The notes under the pieces: model-generated
The model's database searches: none
What the model saw: only the letters and a program-made list of their open reading frames with translations
What the model was told of the DNA's origin: nothing
Assembly: GCA_023512835.1 (NCBI GenBank)
Contig: CM042091.1
Span: 7,859,079-7,923,078 of the forward strand
Reading direction: 5' to 3'
Source of the DNA: Taxillus chinensis
Lineage: Eukaryota > Streptophyta > Magnoliopsida > Santalales > Loranthaceae
Length of the DNA: 64,000 nt
Shown here: positions 24,420 to 35,471 of the stretch, one piece after another
Position numbering within the stretch: the first letter of the stretch is position 1
Layout: the number at the start of each line of letters is the position of its first letter
Position numbers and translations under genes: made by a program

Positions 24420-25540
24420 AATACACGGGGCATTCCCTAGAGAGTACAGGCATGCTATGAGTCAATTATGACCAAGCATACCCTGGAAAGCAATACAAGT
24501 ATAGGTGGATTAAATAAGGATGGCGGAGGACAAAGAACCTAATCTTGTTGACCATCTTGCTCGATACAAAGGGGGCATTATCAAATAGTAAAGCATTATG
24601 CTATGTCCAGATGAGATAAACAGTTGTGACGAGAGCAAGACATCTTGTTAATTTGGGAATACCCAAAAGAGATGTCGATCCTTGCAAAGATTCTTAGTTT
24701 TCCGTGAGAGTTGGTATGCCAGGAAAAAGGATGCCATGCCATAATATCTGTCTAAACAGTTTGATCAACTTGGCATGCAAAGAATATGTGCTGGTGTGAT
24801 TTTGTCTCTACTTGGCAAATCCTGCAAAGATCCCCTTTGGAGGAATGGCTTTGTGCCAGATCACTTTGTGCCATCTGAATGCTCGTTGATGTGGACAAAT
24901 ATAATCATAGGCCATCTGCCTACAACTAACTTGTTAGTTTGGACCTAGGATCCCAATTTATGTTGGGCTAGTGTTAGACCTCTTTCACTGCTAATCATGT
25001 AATTAAGAAGAGTCTTTTAATCAAAGCATAGTCTAATGATGATGTCAAATACTCCCATATTGTCCCTCCCTTGAAATAATAGCGGGACACCGACTTGAGT
25101 CATAACATAACGAGTCTTTTTGGGAGTGAAAGTCCCAATCACATGAGAGATGAGAACTTTGTTCCAAGATTGAAGGCAATGAAGTCAAAGCCCTCCTCAT
25201 TTAGGGTAGCAAACCACTGACCAAGCAACAAGGGGCTGGCTTTTACCTAATGGAGATTTCCCCCGTAGAAATTTTGGACATATGGCAGTAATCCTATCTG
25301 GTGTTGGCATTGGAAAAATGCCAAAGCCAAAAACAATCCATTTCTTGCAAAACTGCTCGGACAATCCCCAATCTTCCTGCATAGGCCAAAGTCTTTTCTT
25401 TCCATCACTGAGTAAGCATGCTAAGCTTGTCCAGCAAAGGAGCATAAAGGAAAACATTGAGTTGGGACAAGAGGGCTACTCCAAAATATCAAAAGGGAAA
25501 CTCTGCCTTGATAAAACTAGTCAAAGGAAGCAAAGATTTT
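24420..25540 (-). mobile_element. LINE (L1-type) fragment, 3' half of ORF2
   Basis: In broken frames on the minus strand: KTLAYAGRLGIVRAVL and later W residues typical of the connection after the reverse transcriptase domain, then RAFRWHKVIWHKAIPPKG, then a Cys/His segment CRICQVETKSHQHIFF, the zf-RVT domain of plant LINEs. Many stops and frameshifts make it a dead copy. The order and spacing of these three motifs are diagnostic for plant L1 elements. It lies in the presumed intron of the ankyrin gene, in antisense orientation. Confidence 0.8.
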
Positions 25541-25667
25541 AAGGTATTAGAATCCACAAATGCTGCCTATAAGGCTCACTTCCGAGATCACTCAAAAAAT
25601 TGTATTTTCCATTCAAAAAATATTTACTTAGTTTTTGCTAATTAATTGGGTGTATTGGATTGTCTAG

Positions 25668-26153
25668 GCCCTGGATTGCAAAAATAAAGATTGGGCAATG
25701 AGGGGATTCTTTGCCAAAATCCCTGTCTTGTGGCATGGACAGGATATGTCCAGGCGCAGTTTACTTTTGCGTAGGCTTGAGCATTCTGCCGGATCATTGC
25801 CATTTCTTCGAGCCATGAGGATGGGGTATTTCTCCATAGCATGTGCAGGGAGGAAGGGGCTGAGGTACCTATGATTTCACAACCACGGTTGCTGGCGATG
25901 CAAGATTTCAAAGGTTCCTGTTGGATGATATTTCCAGTCAGTATTTTTATTGTGGCCCCATGTAGCGGATGACATTATTCTGAGTGTTTATTTGAATTTG
26001 TCTACTGTGAGCAGATGCTTGGGAATCAAAAAGTTCCTGCTGCTGTTAACGGTCTTCTTCCCATGCCCAGAAATTACGTTGAATTTGTCCATGTGTTGGC
26101 CAGGACATATTTTGTGTTTTGATAGTAGTTGCCTCAACTTTATTGTTCTCTAG
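25668..26153 (+). CDS. Candidate 3' exons of the ankyrin gene
   Basis: After a good acceptor (ttgtctag, 25660-25667) an open frame reads ALDCKNKDWAMRGFF, IPVLWHGQDMSRRSLLL and GSLPFLRAMRMGYF up to a donor at 25865. A second exon could begin at 26015 after gtgagcag. In the spliced phase it reads RCLGIKKF and ends at 26153; in another phase it reads VPAAVNGLLPMPRN and ends earlier. Only the position downstream of 23.5 kb and the splice-like edges link it to the ankyrin gene. A short exon at 23711-23787 may join the two parts. Uncertain. Confidence 0.3.
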
Positions 26154-28129
26154 GACGGTGCGTTGTAATTTGTTGTATGGATTGTGGTTTTAATGATCCG
26201 AAATTCTACTGCTTTGTTTCAATTGAGTGACGAAGAAAAATCATGAACAATGATCTTCATGTGATGCATTTACATTTGAGGCATGTAAAATCCATAGGAA
26301 TAATAATTCCTTTGACGTTTTTGTCAGAGAATAATACGTCTTTTGGGCCTTGAACGTTTTTACTATCAGTTCCAAAGAGTTATCAAAATAAAATAAAGTG
26401 TTTTGTTTGTAAAATGAGAAGAAGAGAGGTTAGCATTAGAGAGGTTTGTTTTTGTCGTAGAGGAAGAGAGGTTAGATTTTGTTTGTGTCGTTCTCAATCC
26501 TATTGTTCCATCTTTCTGAAAAGTATTAGAGTTCAATTTATATTGTGGTTTTAGGCTTCTTGCAGTTTGTTTGCTTTTGCTTTTGCTTTAAAAAATAATA
26601 AAAATTATGTTGCTGTCGTTGCTTGCTATTGACCTTTCTATTCTTTTGCTTCCTATTTTTATTTGGTTAGTTTAATGGGCATATAATTTCGAAATGTCTC
26701 GTATCCAACTTTTTAAAAAATAGTTTAAAGGGTTACTGCTATACTTTTTCATTCTCTTATTTTGTAAATGATTAGGCACAACTTGCATGACTTCAAAGCA
26801 TTTAGCTTTAAATTTTTAATGTGAGAGCTATAGCATTTATATTTTTAAAAATATCTTCAATTAGTAAACAAAAATAACAATTCATCTTCTAAGAAGAAGG
26901 TTTGACTTAAAATCCCAAGCAAACTAATTCAAAGATCACCGTCGAGACATGTTGACATCAAAATTCATCATTGGTCCTAGCTTTTTCGAAACTGTTGCTG
27001 CGGTGGAAGAGTTGACAGATGGGGTAATGATTTGATACTTTATGATAAAAATTAAACTTGTAACGCTTCTATGAAACTGACATCATGCTATTTGGCAGAA
27101 CTTATTCTTTTGCATGTGAGGGTGAGGATAAGGTTATGTGTATTTTTCTTTTATAATTTATGAAAAAAATTAAAATTTTAATATAAAAAAAATCATCTAA
27201 GTAGTAAGTACAGTTTCTGTATTTAATTTGTTTAAGATTATATAGATTTGTAGTTTCTTTTTGGGATTGTGTTTTATGTGATGCTAGTTATGGATGAATT
27301 GAACATTTGCTAATCTAGTAGCTTATATCCATTTATTCACAGGTATAATAAGAGTGAAAATTTCTAGTTCACTGAAATCATATCATCCTATTCTTGAGTT
27401 AAAACCAACAGAATGCAAATATTCATACCAGGTGTCTTCACTATCACACCTTGAATCACGGTCCTCTTCTCTAAATCTTCACTTTAATCTCTCCTGATTA
27501 ATCCCCCAAGTGATGGAGAAAAGATGTTCTCCAAAACCAGTGGAAGAAAGATGTCCCTCGTGGAGGACAAACTTTCCTTTTTTAAAGTCAATTCTTCCTT
27601 CTCTCTTCCACCTTTTCTGCCATTAAAACTAAATTAATCCCAACTATAAGATTCATGAAGATAACTTGTCCCTCGTCGACGCGTGGTCTGCGTCACTGCC
27701 GCACTGCGTGCGCTATGCAGGCTTGCAGCGGGACGGGAGTGTGTGTGGGGGAGCGGGAGGGTGGATGCGTGAGCGTGGACTGTGGAGGCTACGGGTGCGC
27801 TGGATCCAGAAAAAAAACATAGCCCCTAACTATCACTGGGCCGGATGTCCGCCTATTGAGCCTCCCTCTTGGGCCGGCCCTACCTGTCAGTGGGTTCTGA
27901 AAATGGGTCGTCTCTTATAATAATAATGCCTAGGGGATAGAGGAAACGACGCCATGCTAAGATTTTGGTCAATTTGTGCCAAAAACAAATAAAATTCTTC
28001 CTATATCTCAACCCTCCTGTTTTTAATAGCCAAAAACATTAGAAAAAAAAACATAAACAGAAATCTAAGTGTATAAAAATGAAGTTACTTTTATTTGTTG
28101 TAAAAAAGTTAAATATATCTCCTTTAGTG

Positions 28130-29046
28130 CATTCACAATAGAATAGATAAATATTTCAATAATTTTATTTACATGAAATAATATTGACCTCAAACTTGAT
28201 TTAAAATCTATCTTTAACTATAAAATTTGTTAAAATTTTAAACTTGGAGACACCAACTAACTAAATTTGGCTAGGTGGTGTTTCAAAATTTGATATTTAA
28301 TAAAGTTTTCAGCGAATACATAGATTTTGAATCGAATTTATAGCTAATTTTATTTTATGCAGATAAATTTATTAAAATATTTAACTATTTTACTGTAAGC
28401 ACTCTTAACATATCATCATATAAATCGAGTAATGAAGTATACTATAAAATAATTTCAATAGATAAAATTTGAGGGGTAGTATGAGAATATTTTTATTTGC
28501 TTCATATACATTTTTATATATAAATCCAAGGGAATGAGTAAAGTTATTATTAAACTAAAAATAAATTAACAGAATAGATAAATATTTCTACATGAATATT
28601 TTAAACTAAAAACTAAATATATCTCCTTTAGTGCATTTACAATGGAATAGATAAAATTTTCAACAATTTTATCTACATGAAATAATATTGACTTCAAACT
28701 TGATTTAAAATATGTCTTAACTATAAATTTTGTTAAAATTTTAAACTTGGAGACACCAACTAGTTAAATTTGGCTAGGTGGTGTCTTGAGATTTGATATT
28801 TAATAAAGTCTAATTTTAGCTAATTTTATTTTATGCAGATAAATTTATTAGAATATTTAACTATTTTATTGTGATTATTCTTATCATATCATAATATAAA
28901 TTGAGTAATAAAGTATACTATAAAATAATTTCAATAGATAAAATTTGAGGGGTAGTATGAAAATATTTTATTTGCTTCATATACATTTTTACATGTAAAT
29001 ATAAGGGAATGAGTAAAGTTATTATTAAACTAAAAATAAATTAACA
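28130..29046. repeat. 476-bp tandem repeat, two copies (unit B)
   Basis: Inverted counterpart of 3396-4800. Unit boundaries fall at about 29046 and 28572, where ataaattaacagaatagata is read. Only two copies are present. Confidence 0.8.
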
Positions 29047-29580
29047 GGCGAGCCGGTCAATGAGCAGCAGCAAACATGAAAAAGTAATCCTCAATCCTTC
29101 GCTAGGTCTCACGGTGCTCTGCGTTGGTTCCCTATTGAAATAATTGAATAAATAATATCCTAACGTGTTCAATTCAGCCTTGAGATAAATTGTTTCGAGC
29201 ACTTACTAAACGCCTCCTCTTACCTTAGTTTGTTTGTTTTGGTTGATATAACTGCTCTCATATTATTAAAATTAAAATTTTAGACGGATGGATTTGATTT
29301 GGTTTAGTTTGATATTTTTATTCAAAGAAATTTAAATTATTGTTTTTTAGTTTAGTTTAATATATTTTATAAAGGGTATTTAGAAAATAAAAAATAAAAA
29401 GTAATAGCTGCTTCTGAGGTCGTCGGAGGCGAGGAAGCGGTGGGTGGGCAGCGTTACTTGTTTATCAAGGATTCAGGGAGTTGCACCCCTGAAATTTATT
29501 TATTTTAATTTTTTTTATCATTAAAACGACTTTGACGTCTGGGAAGGAAACAAAAAACACACCCGGACACCTGGCTGCCA

Positions 29581-32500
29581 ACGACGGAAAACCCAAACCT
29601 CGAAGAAGAACAACAGATCACTAGCAAAAAGGCGGCCAATAAGGTGGCCAAAAAGATAGAGAAGTCCCGGCACCAGCATGAGTCCTCGGCCGCCACCGCC
29701 GCCACCATAGCCGCCGCCAACCTTTCACTCGACGCTGCCGACCCTCTCGCCGCCAACTACGGCGACGTTCCGTTCGAGGAGCTCCAGTCGAAGGCCGTCA
29801 CCGGCCGACGCTGGACGCAGGTCGGAGCCCTCGCGGCGGAGCTTGAGGGCCAGGCGGTGCTTATCCGCGGCCGCGCGCAGACGTTGCGTGCCGTTGGCAA
29901 GAACATAGCGTTCGTAGTTGTGCGGGAGAGTTCGTTCACCGTGCAGTGCGTGCTGACGGTGGCAGAGGGCCTTGTCACCCATCAGATGGTGAAGTATGCG
30001 ACCTCGGTCAGCCGAGAGTCGCTTATCGACATCGAAGGGCTCGTCTCGGTCCCCACTGTTGCTATTAAGGGTGCTACCCAGCAGGTTGTTTTCTTGCTAT
30101 ATAGCTATATGGATTTGGTTTCACTTTTTTAATATTATTTGTCCCTGAGATCTTGTAACTTCACTTAAAAATATTTTTTAATGGTTTTTTTCTTGTTACA
30201 TAGATTTAGAATTTGATTTTTGTCAGGAAATTGATTTCGTTTCTGTTCACGCTTGGTGGGTTGTCTATTGTCATGGTAATCACCAATTACATAATATATA
30301 TTGGTGATTTTTGTTTAAATAATTATGGCGTATAAATTTGATTTTCGCTCTTAGAGGAGCACTAGAAATTTGATTTGATTTTCGTTTCTAATATAGTAAA
30401 TATGTCTTTGATTTTAAGTTTCTCCCCAAAAGATTACATTAGTTTTTGATTTTAATTATTTCATTCATTCAGGTGGAAGTTCAAGTGAGGAAATTATTTT
30501 GTGTCAGCAGGGCTGTGCCAAATCTGCCCATCAACATTGAGGATGCTGCTCGAAGTGAACTTGAAATTGAAAAGGCTTTGCAGGTAAACTGTGTTTCTTT
30601 AAGGCTGCAGTCTGCATCACTTTACCTAGCTGTTAAGTTCTGATATCAATTGTTATTAATATGCATGGAAGAATTGATCGTTTGAGTGTTGTTTGTCATT
30701 ACTGCTGATTTTGATTTTTTGGATGCCTAGGCTGGAGAAAAGCTTGTTCGTGTGAATCAAGACACACGATTGAACTACCGGGTTCTTGACCTGCAAACAC
30801 CAGCTAATCAGGCCATCTTTCATGTTCAATGTAAAGTTGAAAATGTATGTTTGCTTTATGTAAAATTTCTATTCTATGTTTTGTCTGTCAAATTATCAAT
30901 ATAAGTTTTGAATGGTGTGTAGAAAGGTCAAATATGTTCCTCTAGTGTGTAGAGAGGTCAAATATGTTTCTCTGGTGTGTAGAAAGGTTCTGGGGGAGGT
31001 TTGGTCATTTGGCTGTTTTGGGAATCATAAGAGGAAACAATTAAACTAAAGAGGGGTTATGCATGATGTTTATGTCATGGTTTGAAAATATGGGCCTCGG
31101 AGGTAACTTGCACCAGAATGGGCGTCTCATAGCCTTCGAGGCAGCCCGTTCTGCTGTCTTATTGGATGATGTGTCAACATTAACACAAACCTTTTTAAAC
31201 AGGTTTTAAAAAATAGGGCTACCCTGTCCCAAAACGTCCTCTCTGAATGTTGATCTGCCTCCTCTCCCAATGTCTAAGCTGCCACCTCCTCCGTCGTTGA
31301 CACCTCCTCTTTTGTCATTGATCGTCGATAGTCATTGGTCATCGAAAAAGAAGCAACAACAACATTGATTGTTGAAGTTGAAGTAGTAGCGACGTAGATT
31401 GTTGATCTTTCTCCTCTCTCCGTGGTCAAAGTCGTTGTCGATCGTTGATCTTCCTCCTTTCTGCAGTTGTTGAAGTCTCTCTCGCCACTTCATTTGCTCG
31501 ATTGTTGATCCTTTGTTTCGTTGTCAATCGTCGTCTCTCTCTTGTCTGCTCTAGCGTCTTTGTTGTGGTCATCTATTGTCTCTTTCTCGTTTGCCGTCTC
31601 TCATTAATGGCATCGTCTATCGTTTCTCGATGTCATTGATTTAAATTTGTGGTATTTATCATTTGATTAATTTAAATTCTGTGTTTAATTTATAGCGGTA
31701 GTGATTAATCTATAATGTTTCTTTTAGTATTAATTTATTGAAATTTTGTTAGTGATTTATTCATCTATGATGGTGAGGTGCCTGCCTTAATTGTATTGAG
31801 GTGCTTGCCTCGGCGTATAGTATGGGATTCGTATTGTATCGCGTTTCATATTTTTAAACCTTGATTTATGTCAAATGATTTGTAAAAAGGGTATTGGAGA
31901 ATTGCTTTGAAACTGTATCATTGAAATTCCTATTTCCTGGTCCTGGGAGTCTATTGATCATGGAACATCTTGGAAGAGTTGCTTCATAACTATTGGTCTT
32001 TTTGTTTTGGGGGCTTTTATAACTAACATCAGTAAGAGAAGATTTGTTTATTTTTTAATTTGGAATTGTAGGGATGTAGCCTGGCCCCCTTAAACTTTTT
32101 ATTGCATCCTTCTTCATGTAGCCTCCTGAAAAACTGCTGGATATTATGAAACAACTGGCAATGGGATTCAAACTTCGTTCATCTTTTTCCGAGCCCAACA
32201 CTTAATCAGTCTACTAACCCCTTGATTGTGAAAGCCTGAATTTACATCCATGTTTATTGAATGCCACTCTTTTGATGAAATAGATTAAAGTTCTCATCCA
32301 TGTTTATTTTGGAAAATTTATATATTTGAGCACCACTAAATATTGGGCATATTGGCTCCTAGTTGTGACACGCCTTATAAAAACACTTAGAAGGTAGCTT
32401 TCTACCTGATTCCAACTTGAACTGTCATAATTACTTTTCCATGCGATTTCCCATTGTGTTACATTTTTTTATTTCTCTTTGCCATCTCTTATTTTATCAA

Positions 32501-33181
32501 GCTTTATTACGTAGTTAACTTGGATTATCCTGAATCCTGATCCTCAAATCGTTTTCATTAATGTGCAGATATTCAGGCAATTCTTGCATCAAGAAGGCTT
32601 TGTTGGCATTCACACCCCAAAGCTAATTGCAGGCTCAAGTGAGCGTGGTGCATCTGTATTTAGGCTGGACTACAAAAGAAAACCTGCATGCTTGGCACAA
32701 TCACCTCAGCTTCACAAGCAAATGGCAATTTGTGCTAGATTTGGACGTGTGTTTGTGGTTGGTCCTGTTTTTAGGGCGGAGGACTCATTCACTCACAGAC
32801 ATCTCTGTGAGTTTGTAGGACTTGATTTTGAAATGGAGATTAAAGAACACTATTTTGAGGTAGAGTTAACTTTTAATATTAGTCACATTGAGCATCTTTA
32901 TCAGCGGCGTTTTATGGTTTTACCTTTTTGTGCAGGTTATGGATATTGTGGATCGATTATTTGTCACATTGTTCAATAGTTTGAATGAGAGGTGCCAGAA
33001 GGAATTTGAGGCTGTTGGTAGGCAGTACCCATTTGAACCATTGAAGGTATGCAATGCATAAATACCTATATTGCTATGCAATTTCTTCTTTTGCGTCAAA
33101 GTATTGACATTTTATTTGTACAAATAGTACCTGCCAAAAACTTTACGGTTGAAATTTGAAGATGGAGTCAAGATGCTTGAG
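29581..33181 (+). pseudogene. Aspartyl-tRNA synthetase, copy B, truncated at both ends
   Basis: Exons 29581-30084, 30473-30583, 30731-30844, 32569-32859, 32936-33046 and 33128-33181 equal exons 1-6 of copies A and C, with the same sizes, intact splice sites and no internal stop. The start codon is gone: homology begins exactly at codon 4 (TTENPN), joined to unrelated linker DNA ending ggctgcca. Exons 7-10, with the C-terminal half of the catalytic core and motif 3, are absent, because the copy stops in intron 6. The flipping loop has SSERG instead of SSEGG. It therefore cannot encode an active enzyme. The open frames suggest a young pseudogene, and a chimeric or non-coding transcript remains possible. 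Confidence 0.9.
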
Positions 33182-33659
33182 GTAAGTTACACGTAATTTT
33201 TTTGGTTTTGCTTTTTAGTTGCAGCTCAGTGGCAGTAATAATGTCATCAGTAAGTGTATATGACTTGTCATGGGAGATAGTGAACGTTTTATATAAAATT
33301 GATTAGAAGTTTAGGTACTAAATGTCAAATTCTATTTTGGTTTTAATGTATATTGTGCTGAATCTCAACTCTTAAGATTGATTCACACATTGCATTTTTC
33401 CTTATCAACATTATTGAATTTTTTTAGTATATGTTTGACAATTATTGGGGAACTTTTGATTTTTGTGACAATTCTTGAACGTTTCATATTCCTTTCTTCC
33501 TAGAATCTTTAAAATCTCTTGGATTTATGGGTGTAATAATAAATTGAAAATTGGTTAAGCTGGTTGTAGATAATCCAAATTGGTTGTTTTTAAAAGGTAA
33601 ATGTGTTTAAATAATTCAAACTGGTTTAAAAACCAGTCAAACTTGTTAAATTGATTTTA

Positions 33660-33775
33660 GTTTTGGTTTTCAATCAATTTGACCAGTTTTTAAATGAAAA
33701 TCAATTTTATTTTATTTTTACTTATAAAAAAAATAGTTTTGGTATTCATTTAAAAAATGGTCAAATTGATTGAAA
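33660..33775. repeat. Intronic hairpin, unit B copy
   Basis: Counterpart of the hairpin at 10499-10607: tttggttttcaatcaatttg near 33660 pairs with the complementary run ending in gtcaaattgattgaaaacta near 33775. It shows that this part of intron 6 predates the A/B split. Confidence 0.7.
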
Positions 33776-35063
33776 ACTAGCCAAACTAACTCCATAGTGT
33801 TCAACCTTGTTAATTTGTTATATGAAAGACCTGGAATAAACTTTTAGAACATATAACTTATTAATTAATGACTTTTGTATAACTACATAAAATAACCCTT
33901 GTTAATTTTTATATTATTTAAAATTGTTGTTAATTATATGAATTTTTTTTTTAAGTTTATTTGATCATTTGATGAATTGTATTAAAATGATTATTCGTTA
34001 CATATATTATATATGACTTGCATTTGAGAGATAGTACTATTGTATAACTTTTTTTTCTTTTGAATTTGCATTTAGTAATTATTGAATTTAATTATTATAT
34101 TATTATGTTTTATTATTGTAATCTTTTTGCAAAATATTTTGATTAAAAAGAAATTTACTACTAGTGTCTAAACTGCCCAATATTCAGTTGAAACTGATGT
34201 AATAAAATTTCAGTCAAATTTCATTTGGTTTGGAAATGGATAAATATTTTAGAACTGGACGATTTAGAACCCTACATGGATCATCATAATTTCTTTAGAG
34301 CCTGGGATATGATAATTTTTGGTCCCTTCCATTTTTTGCAAATTCTTTGATACTGCCTTTTTGATGTCCAAAATTTTTGTTGTATTCATCGATATTAGCA
34401 CTAAAGGCATGACTGAATGGAATCAATCTAACAGTGCCCTTGCATTATTGTTGATGAAGTCTATGTATTATGCCTAATAGCAAAAGCATATTACTCTGAT
34501 GGGGGCCTGCCAATTAATTGGGGCTTGGAATATAATAGTGATATAGCATATAGTAGTTTTCTAAAAGCATTCGCATTGGGTTTCTTATATACAAAATTTT
34601 AGAGAATTTTTAGGATTTTGATAAAAATGATCCTCCATTAGCTTTCCTAAAATAAGATTTGAATAATGAATTTCTATATTTAGAAAAACACTGTTTATTT
34701 TCTAAAATTTTTATATTATTTTGACACAAATATTTGATTAGTTGTAATAAGTAGAAGAAAAAGAAAAAAGTAATAAAGAAAGAATATAAGCATATTATTT
34801 TAATAGAGTAAAGAAATTTTAAGAAAGGAAATATAGAAGGTTTTTTGAAAATGAGTAAATTTTAGGATAAAATTTTAGGGATTGTCATTTTTAGTTAAAT
34901 TTTAAGAGAAAATATAGAGAACCCAATTTAGATATTTTAAGGTGAGAACATCTAATAAAGATATATGAGACTTGCAGCAAGTGCCTTTTTTCTTAGTTTC
35001 TGCTTGTCTTTGTCTTTTGGTTAGGTTTTATTGTGTTTGTATTAAATATAATGAAGGGAAACA

Positions 35064-35471
35064 ATGATACGATTCTACTTTTTTTAGAGATTTAATTTAA
35101 TTTTCATGATTTAATGGATAGTTATTGGGTAATTAATTTATGTAATGAGTAGTTATTTCTTTTAGTGGAATAATGAATAATTAAAGGGTAGTTATTTCAT
35201 GTAGTGGGGAGTAATGGGTAGTTATTTCACATAATGGGGTTATGGGTAGTTTATGAGAGTCATGGGTTAATGGGTTGTGGATTAGAAAGACTATATATAG
35301 CCATATTTCTTTCATTGTAAAGCATGTCTTTAATTAATTGAAAAAAAAGTTTGTGAGACTGTTTCCTACAAATCTTTCTCTTGCTAGATTTTGGCATTGA
35401 GTGGTCCTTATCATTTGGTATCAGAGCCAACAGTTTTCATGGCCAAAACACGTACTTTCCATGCTATCATC
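35064..35471 (+). mobile_element. 5' LTR, primer-binding site and gag start of the Ty3-type element
   Basis: The LTR (35064-35413) starts TGATACG and ends CCTTATCA. After two bases comes TGGTATCAGAGC at 35416-35427, a perfect plant initiator-Met tRNA primer-binding site. From the ATG at 35439 the frame reads MAKTRTFHAII, then similarity to an element stops at about 35471. This is the 5' end missing from the copy in unit A, and the flanking bases (aacaa) nearly match the bases after the 3' LTR there (aacca). Confidence 0.85.

Larger units (their letters stand above)
26397..35471 (+). repeat. Segmental duplication unit B (inverted AspRS unit)
   Basis: Reverse-complement counterpart of parts of A and C. 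26430-29130 corresponds to the 3' flank of the unit (A about 3300-6430), 29130-29580 to a linker found only before unit C (39090-39460), and 29581-33945 to AspRS exons 1-6 with introns. The rest runs through intron 6 to the first codons of the retrotransposon gag at 35471. Sequence from the TRIM to the gene 3' end (A 6436-7118) is absent. It is more diverged from A and C than they are from each other. Confidence 0.85.

Noticed and set aside
25282..25645. Plus-strand frames of 62-86 codons
   Set aside because: Antisense of the LINE reverse-transcriptase remnant and of a dispersed repeat.
29644..30132. Copy B exon 1 as a separate small gene
   Set aside because: It begins at a GTG, lacks an ATG, and its frame runs past a conserved splice donor into intron 1. 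It is part of the pseudogene.
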